The notes: a model not told the origin generated them from the letters alone. A stretch of 64,000 nucleotides of DNA from an uncultured Eubacteriales bacterium (GCA_900549485.1 UROG01000005.1:1-64000); one strand, 5' to 3'. Positions 34,557 through 44,378 are shown, numbered from the stretch's first letter. A program made the numbers and translations.

Positions 34557-36044
34557 ATGAAAAGGTCAAGCGGAATTCTTATGTCTCTTTCCTCGCTCCC
34601 GTCTCCGTATGGAATAGGGACAATGGGTAAAGCGGCCTATGATTTTGTGGATTTTCTTTATGCTTCAAAACAAAGCTGGTGGCAGTTTCTCCCACTGGGA
34701 CCGACAACTTATGGGGACAGCCCGTATTCTTCTCCGTCTTCTTTTGCCGGAAACCCCTATTTTATAGATCTTGATATGCTTGTGTCAGAGCATTTGCTTG
34801 AGCAGGAAGATCTTGACGGAATAAGCTGGGGCAGCGATCCGGAGAATGTTGACTATGGCGCTGTATATGCGCACCGTTTCCGGCTTTTACGTATTGCTTT
34901 TTCCCGCGCCCCGGATGCCCTTTTGAAAGACACGGATTCATTTTACACCTCAAACAAATATTGGCTTGATAATTATGCGCTGTATATGAGCCTTAAAACT
35001 GAGTTCGGTCATGTCTCGTGGACCCAATGGCCGGACGACATTCGCCTTAGACGTAAAGAAGCGGTAAGCTATTACACCGAAAAACTCAGCGGTGAAATAC
35101 GCTTCTGGATATTTGTGCAGTATCTGTTTTTCCGGCAGTGGGAAGCACTCAAGAGCTATGCGCACGAAAAGGGGATAGGCTTTATCGGAGACATCCCTAT
35201 ATATATGGCGATGGATTCCGCTGACGTCTGGAGTGAGCCGGAGTTTTTTCTGCTGGATGAATACTGCGTTCCCACAGAGGTCTCCGGAGTGCCGCCGGAT
35301 GAATTTACCGCCGACGGGCAGCTCTGGGGCAACCCGATTTATGATTGGGAGCGGATGAAGCAGGATGGATTCGGCTGGTGGAAGCGGAGAATCAATGGCG
35401 CTTCCGCACTTTACGATGTGATACGGATCGATCATTTCAGAGGTCTTGCAAGCTATTGGGCGGTTCCGTATGGGGATAAAACCGCAAGAAACGGCGTCTG
35501 GCGCGAAGGTCCGGGGATGGAGCTTATCAACGCGCTGAAAGCGTGGTTCCCGGGACTGGAGTTTATTGCGGAGGATCTCGGTTATCCGACACCGGAGGTT
35601 GCGAAGCTCGTTGCGGACTCCGGATTTCCGGGTATGAACGTGCTGCAATTCGGGTTTGAGCCTGATGATGATTCAATATTTATGCCGCATTATATAGAGA
35701 TAAATAATGTCTGCTATATTGGAACGCACGATAATGACACGGCGGTGGGCTGGCTTGCTTCTCTCGATGAGAGAACGGTTGACTTTTTTGATGAGTACAC
35801 CCACCATACGCAGGATGAGAGCAGATGCCGCACATTGATGCGGGTAGGAATGTCAAGTCCCGCCAAGCTTTTTGTAATGACAATGCAGGATATTCTCGAA
35901 CTTCCGTCAAAATGCAGGATGAATACGCCGGGTTCTCCTTACGGGAACTGGTGTTGGAGAATGCTTGAAGGAGCAGCTTCGGGAGAAATTGCGGATGAGC
36001 TTGCTCATCTGACGCGGCTGTATCGCCGCACGTCTTTCAACTGA
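34557..36044 (+). CDS. malQ: 4-alpha-glucanotransferase (GH77)
   Basis: 495 residues. Transfers glucan chains in maltodextrin metabolism. Motifs: SGILMSLSSLPSPYGIG start, GDSPYSSPSSFAGNPYFID, IGDIPIYMAMDSADVW, catalytic IRIDHFRG (Asp), FIAEDLG (Glu) and GTHDNDTAVGW (Asp). AAAAGGAG site. Its presence fixes the operon's substrate as maltodextrin or related alpha-glucans. Confidence 0.97.
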   Translation: MKRSSGILMSLSSLPSPYGIGTMGKAAYDFVDFLYASKQSWWQFLPLGPTTYGDSPYSSPSSFAGNPYFIDLDMLVSEHLLEQEDLDGISWGSDPENVDYGAVYAHRFRLLRIAFSRAPDALLKDTDSFYTSNKYWLDNYALYMSLKTEFGHVSWTQWPDDIRLRRKEAVSYYTEKLSGEIRFWIFVQYLFFRQWEALKSYAHEKGIGFIGDIPIYMAMDSADVWSEPEFFLLDEYCVPTEVSGVPPDEFTADGQLWGNPIYDWERMKQDGFGWWKRRINGASALYDVIRIDHFRGLASYWAVPYGDKTARNGVWREGPGMELINALKAWFPGLEFIAEDLGYPTPEVAKLVADSGFPGMNVLQFGFEPDDDSIFMPHYIEINNVCYIGTHDNDTAVGWLASLDERTVDFFDEYTHHTQDESRCRTLMRVGMSSPAKLFVMTMQDILELPSKCRMNTPGSPYGNWCWRMLEGAASGEIADELAHLTRLYRRTSFN

Positions 36045-36073
36045 TAAGATGAATATAAAAACGGAGGGTGAAA

Positions 36074-36760
36074 ATGAAGCGCTCGGAAATAAATAAGGCA
36101 TTGAAGGAATTGGAAGCAATGTGTTTGCAGGAGCGTTGTTATCTCCCGCCATTCTGCAATTTTACGCCTGACGAATGGAAAAACATCGGTCATGAATACG
36201 ATGAAGTACGCGATTGTATGCTGGGCTGGGATATCACGGATTACGGTCTCGGCGATTTCGATAAAGTCGGTATGTCGCTCATTACCATACGCAACGGCAA
36301 TCGTGCCATGGCGGATAAATATCCGAAGGTTTACGCAGAAAAGCTTCTGTATATGAAAGAGGGACAGTACAGTCCTAATCATTTTCACTGGTATAAGACG
36401 GAGGATATAATCAATCGCGGCGGTGGGAATATACTTATAAAAGTATATAATTCCCTGCCGGATGAATCAATGGACTATGAAAGCGATGTCACGGTTCATA
36501 TGGATGGCCGTACATTTACTGTTCCGGCGGGTACTCAGGTCAGGCTTACCCCGGGAGAGAGCATTCATATCCGGCAGTATATGTACCATGATTTCAGCGT
36601 TGAACCCGGTACGGGCGCCGTTCTCCTCGGAGAAGTCAGCCAGTGCAATGACGACAACACCGATAACCGGTTTAATCCTCCGGTAGGGCGCTTCCCGGCA
36701 ATTGAAGAGGATGAGGCGCCGTACAGGCTCCTGTGCAATGAGTATCCGGAAGCAAAATGA
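36074..36760 (+). CDS. D-lyxose isomerase family cupin
   Basis: 228 residues, start at ATG 36074 (GGAGGG 5 bases upstream). Contains the conserved LGWDITDYGLGDF, TIRNGN, and the metal-binding cupin EGQYSPNHFHWYKTEDIINRGGGN with two His, plus IEEDEAPYRLL at the end. The family isomerises D-lyxose and D-mannose to xylulose and fructose. Last gene of the maltodextrin operon; its role there is unclear. Confidence 0.85.
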   Translation: MKRSEINKALKELEAMCLQERCYLPPFCNFTPDEWKNIGHEYDEVRDCMLGWDITDYGLGDFDKVGMSLITIRNGNRAMADKYPKVYAEKLLYMKEGQYSPNHFHWYKTEDIINRGGGNILIKVYNSLPDESMDYESDVTVHMDGRTFTVPAGTQVRLTPGESIHIRQYMYHDFSVEPGTGAVLLGEVSQCNDDNTDNRFNPPVGRFPAIEEDEAPYRLLCNEYPEAK

Positions 36761-36769
36761 CAAGTATAG

Positions 36770-36960
36770 AGACTGTCAAAAAAGGTCTCGCAGAGTTTTT
36801 TGCCCGCAGGCATAAAAAATAGTTTTGATCGTTTTCTACGGCGGCATATACGTCGGAGAAAACACTGAGTCTGACGGGTAACGGAGCGATGTCGAATTGT
36901 TCGCTTGCAGCGAACAATCGAGGCACAGAGCGCAGTGCAGCCCTTTTTGTCAAAGAATCT
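36770..36960. repeat. Possible MITE-like element in the 307-bp gap
   Basis: Imperfect terminal inverted sequence (CTGTCAAAAAAGGTCT near 36773 against the complement of AGCCCTTTTTGTCAAAG near 36938), with a perfect 10-bp hairpin ATTGTTCGCT/AGCGAACAAT (36896-36905 with 36909-36918). No reading frame. Reminiscent of short nonautonomous elements; unproven. Confidence 0.35.
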
Positions 36961-36983
36961 CAATGATGTTCTTTGGCAAGCTA

Positions 36984-37015
36984 AAAGGCGTGAGCGGTGT
37001 ACCGCCCACGCCTTT
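36984..37015. terminator. Convergent terminator
   Basis: Stem AAAGGCGTG (36984-36992) with CACGCCTTT (37007-37015) and inner GCGGT/ACCGC, between the sugar operon and the ProX-like gene. Confidence 0.7.
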
Positions 37016-37067
37016 GCCGCATAATAAAACGGTCGCTTGAGACTTTATAATTCTATAAGAAAGGCAA

Positions 37068-37625
37068 TTATTCTTCAATTTTCCACGGAAGCTCGACATA
37101 CTCGACGAAATGTCCGGAGGCGGGAATAATTTTATTTATCACGTCATCCGTTTTTATTTTAAGCGATGAGGTGTTTATGCACGGATGGCAGCCGAAATAT
37201 TCCTCCGTAAGCAGGTCCTTGTCCACCAGTATACGAACTTCCTTTTTCTCATCGTTCATAAGACCGAGTACGCTTACAGATCCGGGTGTAATATTCAGCG
37301 TTCTCAGCATTTGCTCCTCGCTTGCAAAACTCAGCCTTGCAGAGCCGATCTGCTTTGACAGTATTTTTGTCTTGAACGGCTTTTCACCAGGCATTGCAAG
37401 AAGGTATACGGCTGTTTGCTGCCGGTTGGTAAGGAGTAGATTTTTGCATATTTTACACCCGAGTATTTTCTCAACGTCTTCACACGCCTCTATCGTATCG
37501 GCACGTTCATGATCGACCCTGTAATACTTGATATCAAGTCTGTCGAGAAAGTCGTAGCAGGCCTCCTCTTTTTCAATTCTTTTATCGTGAGGGCGTCCCT
37601 CGTATAAGGTGCTGTCAATATACAT
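37068..37625 (-). CDS. Prolyl-tRNA deacylase, ProX/YbaK family
   Basis: 185 residues. The YbaK/ProRS-associated editing domain: YRVDHERADTIEAC at the substrate pocket, CKNLLLTNRQ, YLLAMPGEKPFKTKIL, and GSVSVLGLMND. It removes mischarged alanine or cysteine from tRNA-Pro. A free-standing gene; no site better than the ATG at 37625. Confidence 0.9.
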   Translation of the reverse strand: MYIDSTLYEGRPHDKRIEKEEACYDFLDRLDIKYYRVDHERADTIEACEDVEKILGCKICKNLLLTNRQQTAVYLLAMPGEKPFKTKILSKQIGSARLSFASEEQMLRTLNITPGSVSVLGLMNDEKKEVRILVDKDLLTEEYFGCHPCINTSSLKIKTDDVINKIIPASGHFVEYVELPWKIEE

Positions 37626-37759
37626 TTTCTGTAATTATAATGCGCTTTTGCGCATTTTCTCCTTCGTTTTTTATGTGAGTATAGCATCAAAAAAGACGTT
37701 TTGCAATTTTATTTTACCTGTTATATAATATGGAATAAATTGCAGAGAGAGGCGCGGAC

Positions 37760-38494
37760 ATGAGGTATAAACTTTCGCTTTGCTACGACGGCAGCAGATA
37801 CAGAGGCTGGCAAAGGCAAAAGAGCACGAACAATACGGTACAGGGAAAGCTTGAGGATACCTTGAGCAGAATACTCGGTCAGCCGATAGAAGCTGCCGGC
37901 TGCGGCAGAACGGATGCGGGAGTTCATGCAAAGCTTCAGGTCTGTTCATTTACTGCGGATACGGATATGCCGTGCGCCGACATTCTTGAGGCTCTGAGAA
38001 AGTATCTTCCGGAAGATATAGGCGCAATTTCGCTCGAGCAGGCTGACGGCAGATTTCATGCCCGCTTAAGCTGCAAAGAGAAAACGTACGTTTACCGTAT
38101 ATGGAACAGCAGCGAACCGAATGTTTTCGGACGGAAATATGTCTATTCATACCCGAAAAAACTTGATATTGCCAAAATGCGCAGCGCGGCGGAGCTGCTT
38201 GTGGGTACGCATGATTTTTCTCCGTTCAGTTCGGGAAAAAAATCCAAAAAAACAGCAGTCAGAACCGTATACAGCATTGAACTAGATAAATGTGATGATC
38301 TAATAACTATTGCCGTTACAGGAAACGGCTTTTTATATAACATGGTTCGTATAATCGTCGGAACTCTCATTGAAGCAGGAGACGGGAGAAGAGCGGCCGG
38401 CAGTGTCGCGGACAGTTTTGAATCGGGAAAGCGGGAAACCGCCGGTTTTACCGCGCCGGCAGAGGGACTTTTCTTATGGGATATAAAATATTAA
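37760..38494 (+). CDS. truA: tRNA pseudouridine synthase A
   Basis: 244 residues. Modifies U38-40 of tRNA anticodon stems. Motifs: LCYDGSRYRGWQRQ, the catalytic Asp in GCGRTDAGVHA, FHARLSCKEKTYVYRI, and FLYNMVRIIVGTL. Standard length. Confidence 0.97.
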   Translation: MRYKLSLCYDGSRYRGWQRQKSTNNTVQGKLEDTLSRILGQPIEAAGCGRTDAGVHAKLQVCSFTADTDMPCADILEALRKYLPEDIGAISLEQADGRFHARLSCKEKTYVYRIWNSSEPNVFGRKYVYSYPKKLDIAKMRSAAELLVGTHDFSPFSSGKKSKKTAVRTVYSIELDKCDDLITIAVTGNGFLYNMVRIIVGTLIEAGDGRRAAGSVADSFESGKRETAGFTAPAEGLFLWDIKY

Positions 38495-38524
38495 GAATAT
38501 CCAAGAAAAAATGCGCTGCATCTA

Positions 38525-38553
38525 TTGACAGCGCTGACGAAAATTGTTAGAAT
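38525..38553 (+). promoter_or_regulatory. Promoter of the RNA leader upstream of potA
   Basis: TTGACA (38525-38530) and TAGAAT (38548-38553), 17-bp spacer; transcription would begin at about 38560. Confidence 0.75.
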
Positions 38554-38559
38554 AAGCCG

Positions 38560-38892
38560 TCTCAATTGGATAATTGTTTATCCGAAGCAAGATAACGACC
38601 GCTATTTTTAGCTGAGGCCACACGGACAGCCGGGTCGAATGCCGATTTTCCGCGGAATGCGGCGGCAACTTCTGTTGCCTTATTGATTGAGTTCGAAGCT
38701 CAAGTTTTATAAGTTGGTTACTATAAACCGTGCTGCAAAAGCATACATAACTTGTGAAATGGTCAATAAGAGTAGTAAAAGTAAGTTCTTGCTACATAGA
38801 CTCTCAAACCAATTGGGGATTTCAGTCTGCTGTCGAAGCAGGTAAAATCGGATTATCACAGATGACGTATGCGTATGCATGCGTCATTTTTT
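38560..38892 (+). ncRNA. Structured RNA, unidentified, in the leader of the polyamine transporter operon
   Basis: About 330 nt between a strong promoter and a terminator. A closing stem joins 38561-38569 with 38809-38817 (9 bp with G-T pairs). Inside are hairpins: CCGC/GCGG (38650-38653 with 38659-38662), GGCAAC/GTTGCC (38664-38669 with 38674-38679), TTGAG/CTCAA (38687-38691 with 38699-38703), then GGTT/AACC and GTGCT/AGCAT stems. No tmRNA tag, T-box or known riboswitch core recognised. It could be a riboswitch for polyamines or an independent small RNA. Confidence 0.55.
38862..38892 (+). terminator. Terminator/attenuator before potA
   Basis: Stem ATGACGTATGC/GCATGCGTCAT (38862-38872 with 38877-38887, one G-T pair), loop GTAT, then six T. 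The potA ribosome site begins 8 bases later, so control by attenuation is possible. Confidence 0.85.
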
Positions 38893-38912
38893 GTTGTACG
38901 GAGGGCACACGC

Positions 38913-40031
38913 ATGAAAAAGATTATAGAGCTTAAAAACATCAGCAAGGCCTTTGACGGAGAAACCGTGCTTGACAGAATAAGTCTTGATATTTATGATA
39001 ATGAATTTTTGACGCTTCTGGGTCCTTCCGGCTGCGGAAAGACTACCACGCTCAGGATAATCGGCGGTTTTGAAAGTCCCGATGAAGGAGATGTGATCTT
39101 CATGGGTGAAAAGATAAACGATATGCCGCCGCACAAGCGGAACGTCAACACGGTTTTTCAGAGATATGCGCTTTTTCCGCATCTCAACGTTTTTGAAAAT
39201 GTTGCATTTCCTCTCAGGGAAAAGAAGGCTGCAAGAGATGAGATAGAAGAAAAGGTCAAAGAAATGCTCTCCATGGTTGCGCTTACAGGCTTTGAGCAGC
39301 GTTCCGTTACAAGCCTTTCAGGCGGGCAGCAGCAGCGCGTTGCCATTGCGCGCGCCCTGATAAGCAAGCCTAAAGTGCTTTTGCTGGACGAGCCGCTTGC
39401 CGCACTCGATCTCAAGCTCAGAAAAGATATGCAGCAGGAGCTTAAAAATATCCAGAAAGCAACCGGGATAACATTTATTTTTGTCACCCATGATCAGGAG
39501 GAAGCGCTTTCGATGTCGGATACCGTTGTTGTTATGTCCGAGGGAAAGATCCAGCAGATCGGTACTCCGGTTGACATTTACAATGAGCCGCAGAATGCTT
39601 TTGTTGCGGATTTTATCGGCGAAAGCAATATACTTGACGGCGTTATGATAGACGATTATAAGGCGGCGTTTTCAGGTCATGTTTTCAGGTGCGTTGACAA
39701 GGGCTTTGAAAAGAAAGAGGCTGTCGATATAGTCGTGCGTCCGGAGGATGTGGACATTGTGCCGGAGGAAAAGGGGATGCTTAAGGGAGTTGTGACATCT
39801 GTTACATTTCTCGGTGTTCATTATGAGATCATTGTCGATATAAACGGCTTCAAATGGATGATTCAGACGACAGATTTTGTTGATGTCAATGAGCATATCG
39901 GACTGTATATCGAGCCTGATGCCATACACGTCATGAAAAAATCCGAGTATTCCGGTATGTACGGCGACTATTCGTCGTTCTCAAATGAGCTTGATGAGCT
40001 GAGCGATGCTGAAAGCGAGATTGAAGAATGA
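38913..40031 (+). CDS. potA: Spermidine/putrescine ABC transporter ATPase PotA
   Basis: 372 residues. Walker [10 protein letters not shown], signature LSGGQQQRV, Walker [12 protein letters not shown], switch VTHDQEE, then a C-terminal TOBE regulatory domain. Start ATG 38913 with GGAGGG upstream; the long open extension upstream has no site and overlaps the terminator. Overlaps potB by 4 bp. Confidence 0.97.
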   Translation: MKKIIELKNISKAFDGETVLDRISLDIYDNEFLTLLGPSGCGKTTTLRIIGGFESPDEGDVIFMGEKINDMPPHKRNVNTVFQRYALFPHLNVFENVAFPLREKKAARDEIEEKVKEMLSMVALTGFEQRSVTSLSGGQQQRVAIARALISKPKVLLLDEPLAALDLKLRKDMQQELKNIQKATGITFIFVTHDQEEALSMSDTVVVMSEGKIQQIGTPVDIYNEPQNAFVADFIGESNILDGVMIDDYKAAFSGHVFRCVDKGFEKKEAVDIVVRPEDVDIVPEEKGMLKGVVTSVTFLGVHYEIIVDINGFKWMIQTTDFVDVNEHIGLYIEPDAIHVMKKSEYSGMYGDYSSFSNELDELSDAESEIEE

Positions 40032-40891
40032 AGACTGTGCAGAATAAAAAGCAAGGTCTTATTCAAAGACTTTGCCTTGCGCCGTATTCGGTATGGGCGG
40101 CGCTGTTCATCGCTGTTCCGCTAATATTTGTCGCATATTATGCGTTTACGGACAGTGATTTTAAGTTTACGACGGAAAATATTGCAAGGTTTTTTACGGC
40201 GACTTCTCAGACGAACGCAGGCGAGGTTCACACCTATCTGCTTATTTTTGCACGCTCCCTCAAGCTTGCCGTTATATCCACGCTTATCTGCCTTGTTCTC
40301 GGCTATCCCATGGCGTATATTATTTCACGCTCAAATCCACGCACGCAGAAGATACTTATTACGCTTATAATGATCCCTATGTGGATGAATTTCCTTATCA
40401 GAACCTACGCGTGGATGACGATCTTGCAGGACAGCGGTATTTTCAACGGGATTCTTTCGTTTTTCGGTCTTGGAAAGATACACATTATAGGCACTGAGGC
40501 TGCTGTTATCATAGGCATGGTCTATGACTATTTCCCGTATATGATCCTTCCTATCTACTCTGTGATGGCCAAAATGGATATCAAGCTGCTCGAAGCAGCA
40601 AAGGATCTCGGCTGCAACAACGCCGGTGTGGTCCGCAGGGTAATATGGCCGCTGAGCCTTCCGGGGGTCATATCCGGCATCAATATGGTGCTTATTCCGT
40701 CAATCAGCACTTTCTATATATCCCAAAAGCTCGGCAACGGCAAGTTCTTCCTTATCGGTGACGCGATAGAGGGACAGTACACGGCGAACAATCTTCACTT
40801 TGCCGCAGCTATGGCATTTATTCTTATGATTATTTTATTGGTATGCATGGCTTTCATGCAGCGTCTTGCCGATAAAAAAGCCGCCGTCTGA
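40028..40891 (+). CDS. potB: Spermidine/putrescine ABC permease PotB
   Basis: 287 residues, six transmembrane helices, MetI-type permease with EAA loop ([25 protein letters not shown]). Start overlaps the potA stop. Confidence 0.95.
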   Translation: MKTVQNKKQGLIQRLCLAPYSVWAALFIAVPLIFVAYYAFTDSDFKFTTENIARFFTATSQTNAGEVHTYLLIFARSLKLAVISTLICLVLGYPMAYIISRSNPRTQKILITLIMIPMWMNFLIRTYAWMTILQDSGIFNGILSFFGLGKIHIIGTEAAVIIGMVYDYFPYMILPIYSVMAKMDIKLLEAAKDLGCNNAGVVRRVIWPLSLPGVISGINMVLIPSISTFYISQKLGNGKFFLIGDAIEGQYTANNLHFAAAMAFILMIILLVCMAFMQRLADKKAAV

Positions 40892-40904
40892 AAGGAGCGG
40901 AAAT

Positions 40905-42836
40905 ATGAAAAAAGCGTCAAAAATATATACCGCTCTTATTATGATCTTCCTGTTCGCGCCTATTGCTATCCTGCTTGTTTTCTCGTTCAATGACGCGAAG
41001 AGTCTCTCCGTTTTTTCCGGATTTTCCCTTAATTGGTACAGGGAGCTTTTTAAGGATGACGAAACTCTGAGAGCGGTGAGGAATACCATTATTCTTGCGC
41101 TTTCCGCGGCGGCGATCTCAACGGTAATGGGTACTGCCGCGGCGGTCGGAATAAACAAGCTCAGGAACCGTTATATCCGTGCAGCAATGGATACGGTGAC
41201 AAATATACCTATGATCAACCCCGATATAATCACCGGTATATCCCTTATGCTCATGTTCGTTTTTGTCGGAAGACTTTTCGGCGCAGCGACAAGCCTGAAT
41301 TTCGCCACAATGCTTATTGCACACGTAACATTCTGCCTGCCGTATGTTATTCTTCAGGTTCTGCCGAAATTGCAGCAGATGGATAAATCCCTCCCGGAAG
41401 CCGCAATGGATCTTGGCTGCACACCGTTTCAGGCGTTTGTCAAGGTTGAGATTCCGGAAATCATGCCTGGTATAGTCACGGGAATGATAATGGCTTTTAC
41501 CCTATCTCTCGATGATTTTGTAATAAGCTATTTTACCTCCGGCAATGGTTTCCAGACGCTGCCGATAAGAATCTACAACATGACAAAGAAGACGGTCACG
41601 CCTAAGATGTACGCCCTCGCAACGATTATTTTCTTTGTTATTCTCGCACTTCTTATTCTCAACAATATTGTCGATGACGGACAGAAGCCGCGCAGGACAA
41701 AAAAGGAGAGCAGTGTTCTGTCAGGCAGGCGGATCGCAGGCTGCATAATAATTGCGGCGCTTGTCATTGCCGCCGTCGCGGCGTTTGCTTCCGGCGGGGA
41801 GAGGGAAGAAATCCTTAACGTATATAACTGGGGCGAGTATATTTCGGACGGTTCAGACGATTCTTTGGATACGATAAAAGCATTTGAGCAGTGGTACGAG
41901 GAAACTTATGGAAAAAAAGTAAAGGTCAATTACAGTACCTATGCCAGCAACGAAGATATGTATGCGAAGCTTTCAAGCGGCGCGGTAAGCTTTGATGTCG
42001 TTATCCCCTCGGACTATATGATCGCACGTATGAGAGATGAAAATATGCTTCTGCCGCTGAATTTTGACAACATTCCCAATTATGAATTTATCGGTGAAAA
42101 TTTCAGGGGACTGTATTACGATCCGGACGACATTTATTCCGTGCCGTATACTTACGGAGTCGTTGGCGTGATATATGACGCCAATGTTGTCGATGAGAGC
42201 GACACCGGAGGCTGGGAGCTTATGTGGAATGAAAAATACTCCGGCAATATTCTGCAATTCAATAATTCAAGAGACGGCTTTGCCACGGCGCAGTATAAGC
42301 TCGGCCTCGACGTAAACGATACGAATCATGACTCATGGGACAGAGCTCTTGAAGAATTGAAGCTTCAGAACCCGCTGGTAAAAAGCTATGTTATGGATGA
42401 AGTTTATAATATGATGGAAAGCGGGGAGGCGGCGATCGCGGCATACTACGCAGGCGATTACTTCACAATGCTTGACAATCAGGCGGATAATGTTGATCTG
42501 CGCTTCTATTATCCCGAAAGAACGAATTACTTTGTTGATGCAATGTGCATCCCGTCCTCCTGTCAGCACAAAGAGCTTGCAGAGATATTTATAAATTATA
42601 TGCTCTCACCTGAACCGGCGATTGCCAATGCCGAATATATATATTATGCTTCACCCAATTCTGCGGTTTTCAATGATGAGGGATACCGTGAGGATCTCGG
42701 TGAGGAAGCCATGGAGATACTCTATCCAGAAATCGGTAATTTCAGCGAGCTTTACAACAAGTATGCTTACAGAAACCTTGACCCTGAAACATTGGATTAT
42801 GTCACAAGTCTCTGGGAAACACTGAAAATAAGCTGA
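40905..42836 (+). CDS. PotC-PotD fusion: polyamine permease joined to its binding protein
   Basis: 643 residues. Residues 1-275 are the PotC permease with EAA loop (SLPEAAMDLGCTPFQAFVKVEIP). A further transmembrane helix near 285-305 crosses back out, and residues ~310-643 are a PotD-like binding domain (EILNVYNWGEYISDG, FDVVIPSDYMIARM, DAMCIPSSCQHKELAEIF). Tethering the receptor to the permease is known in some Firmicutes. Start ATG 40905, AAAGGAG upstream. Completes the transporter with PotA and PotB. Confidence 0.95.
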   Translation: MKKASKIYTALIMIFLFAPIAILLVFSFNDAKSLSVFSGFSLNWYRELFKDDETLRAVRNTIILALSAAAISTVMGTAAAVGINKLRNRYIRAAMDTVTNIPMINPDIITGISLMLMFVFVGRLFGAATSLNFATMLIAHVTFCLPYVILQVLPKLQQMDKSLPEAAMDLGCTPFQAFVKVEIPEIMPGIVTGMIMAFTLSLDDFVISYFTSGNGFQTLPIRIYNMTKKTVTPKMYALATIIFFVILALLILNNIVDDGQKPRRTKKESSVLSGRRIAGCIIIAALVIAAVAAFASGGEREEILNVYNWGEYISDGSDDSLDTIKAFEQWYEETYGKKVKVNYSTYASNEDMYAKLSSGAVSFDVVIPSDYMIARMRDENMLLPLNFDNIPNYEFIGENFRGLYYDPDDIYSVPYTYGVVGVIYDANVVDESDTGGWELMWNEKYSGNILQFNNSRDGFATAQYKLGLDVNDTNHDSWDRALEELKLQNPLVKSYVMDEVYNMMESGEAAIAAYYAGDYFTMLDNQADNVDLRFYYPERTNYFVDAMCIPSSCQHKELAEIFINYMLSPEPAIANAEYIYYASPNSAVFNDEGYREDLGEEAMEILYPEIGNFSELYNKYAYRNLDPETLDYVTSLWETLKIS

Positions 42837-42852
42837 CAGTCTTAACAAAAAA

Positions 42853-42876
42853 CATCCGCTTCGGCGGATTTTTTTG
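42853..42876 (+). terminator. Terminator of the pot operon
   Basis: ATCCGC (42854-42859), loop TTCG, GCGGAT (42864-42869), then seven T. Confidence 0.95.
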
Positions 42877-42924
42877 TTTTTACAGGAAAAAATAGCAGCA
42901 GGAAAACAAATGTGAGGTGTTCAG

Positions 42925-43935
42925 GTGAACAAAATCGGAGACCAGACTTTTTTTATGCATACAAAGCCGCGGATAATATCCTATGCAGCCGTTGTCGGTG
43001 AAAAAGAGGGCAAAGGAAGACTTGGAGAGTGTTTTGACATTGTTGAAAAGGACGTATATTTCGGAAAAGGCACATGGGAAGCCGCAGAAAGCGAAATGCT
43101 CAGAAGATGCTTTGAAAAAACCAGATTCAAGGCAGGGCTTGACGAAAAAGACATTGATATCGTACTTTCCGGGGATCTGCTCAATCAATGCACCAGCTCC
43201 GCGCTCACATTCAGGAAGGTAAATACGCCTTATCTGGGATTGTACGCGGCTTGTTCCACAATGGCGGAAAGTACGGCGCTTGCAGCAATGCTCGTTGACG
43301 GAGGGTTCGGTGAAACGGTCTGCGCGATAACAGGCTCACATTTCTGCACAGCAGAGAGACAATACCGTTTTCCGCTCGAATACGGAGGGCAGAAGCCGCC
43401 TACCGCCCAATCGACAGTTACCGGTTCAGGAGGTCTTATAGTTTCGTCAAAAGGCAAGGGGATGCGTGTCGTCTGCGCGACAATAGGAAAAATCACGGAT
43501 GCCGGAATAACCGATGCCAACAATATGGGCAGCGCAATGGCTCCGGCTGCGCTTGACACCATTGCAGCGCACTTCAAAGACACCGGAAGAACTCCGGAAT
43601 ATTATGACGCGATATTTACCGGCGATCTCGGCGCGATAGGCCATGATATTCTTGAAGAGCTGCTCGAAAGAGAGGGATATCCCGTCAGGGGCAGATATCA
43701 CGACTGCGGCGTAATGGTGTACGACGAAGGTGAAAAAAGAGAGCGCAAATTTGGTTCCGGCTGCGGATGCTGCGCCTCTGTACTCTGCGGGCATATTTTA
43801 CCGGAAATGAAAAAAGGGCGCTGGAACAGGATCCTTTTTGCGGCAACCGGCGCGCTGCTCTCACCGACGACCGTTCAGCAAAAGGAAAGCATCCCCGGAA
43901 TATGCCACGCCGTGGCAATAGAAAACGAGGTATGA
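42925..43935 (+). CDS. spoVAD: Stage V sporulation protein AD
   Basis: 336 residues, the usual length. A thiolase-like fold that binds dipicolinic acid for uptake into the forespore. Motifs: SGDLLNQCTSSALTFRK, LYAACSTMAESTALAAMLV, TGSHFCTAERQYRFPLEYG, and a GSGCGCCASV loop near the C-terminus. GTG start at 42925 with TGAGGTG upstream. SpoVAE follows with a 4-bp overlap. SpoVAC, usually directly upstream, is absent from the window. Confidence 0.97.
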   Translation: MNKIGDQTFFMHTKPRIISYAAVVGEKEGKGRLGECFDIVEKDVYFGKGTWEAAESEMLRRCFEKTRFKAGLDEKDIDIVLSGDLLNQCTSSALTFRKVNTPYLGLYAACSTMAESTALAAMLVDGGFGETVCAITGSHFCTAERQYRFPLEYGGQKPPTAQSTVTGSGGLIVSSKGKGMRVVCATIGKITDAGITDANNMGSAMAPAALDTIAAHFKDTGRTPEYYDAIFTGDLGAIGHDILEELLEREGYPVRGRYHDCGVMVYDEGEKRERKFGSGCGCCASVLCGHILPEMKKGRWNRILFAATGALLSPTTVQQKESIPGICHAVAIENEV

Positions 43936-44303
43936 GCGTGATATACGAGTATATAAAGGCGTTTGTTTTCGGTGGGCTTCTATGCATTATCGGGCAGCTG
44001 CTTGTAGATTACACATCTCTTACTCCGGCACGGATCCTGACCGGATACGTTGTGACAGGCGTTGTGCTGGGTGCTGTCGGACTGTACAGCCCGTTTGCGG
44101 AATTTGCCGGCGCCGGCGCAAGCGTTCCGCTTACCGGCTTTGGAAATGTGCTTGCGCAGGGCGTAAAAGAGGCAGTAAAAGAAAACGGTATTATAGGCGC
44201 TTTTACAGGCGGTTTTACGGCTTCCGCCGGCGGAATAGCAGCAGCGGTCTTTTTTGCACTGTGTGCCGCGCTGATATTCAAATCCAAGGACAAAAACGGC
44301 TGA
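43932..44303 (+). CDS. spoVAE: Stage V sporulation protein AE
   Basis: 123 residues, four hydrophobic helices, starting MSVIYEYIKAFVFGGLLCIIGQLL. Contains PARILTGYVVTGVVLG and the FAGAGASVPLTGFG loop of SpoVAE/AEb. Part of the SpoVA channel complex for dipicolinic acid. Its ATG overlaps the SpoVAD stop. Confidence 0.95.
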   Translation: MSVIYEYIKAFVFGGLLCIIGQLLVDYTSLTPARILTGYVVTGVVLGAVGLYSPFAEFAGAGASVPLTGFGNVLAQGVKEAVKENGIIGAFTGGFTASAGGIAAAVFFALCAALIFKSKDKNG

Positions 44304-44322
44304 CCGGTCAGAGTAAAATAAA

Positions 44323-44365
44323 CCGGAGATCATAACCATGCTTTGATTTTGGCTATGCTCTCCGG
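44323..44365. terminator. Convergent terminator
   Basis: CCGGAGA/TCTCCGG (44323-44329 with 44359-44365) extended inward to 14 or more pairs, between spoVAE and the GH13 gene. Confidence 0.8.
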
Positions 44366-44378
44366 CTTACACCATAAA

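Noticed and set aside
38560..38892. tmRNA, 6S RNA, T-box or cobalamin riboswitch
   Set aside because: No tag frame ending ALAA, no CCA end, no T-box consensus, and no B12 box; left as unidentified.
38754..38912. N-terminal extension of PotA
   Set aside because: The open frame runs through the terminator and has no ribosome site; ATG 38913 has one and gives the family N-terminus.
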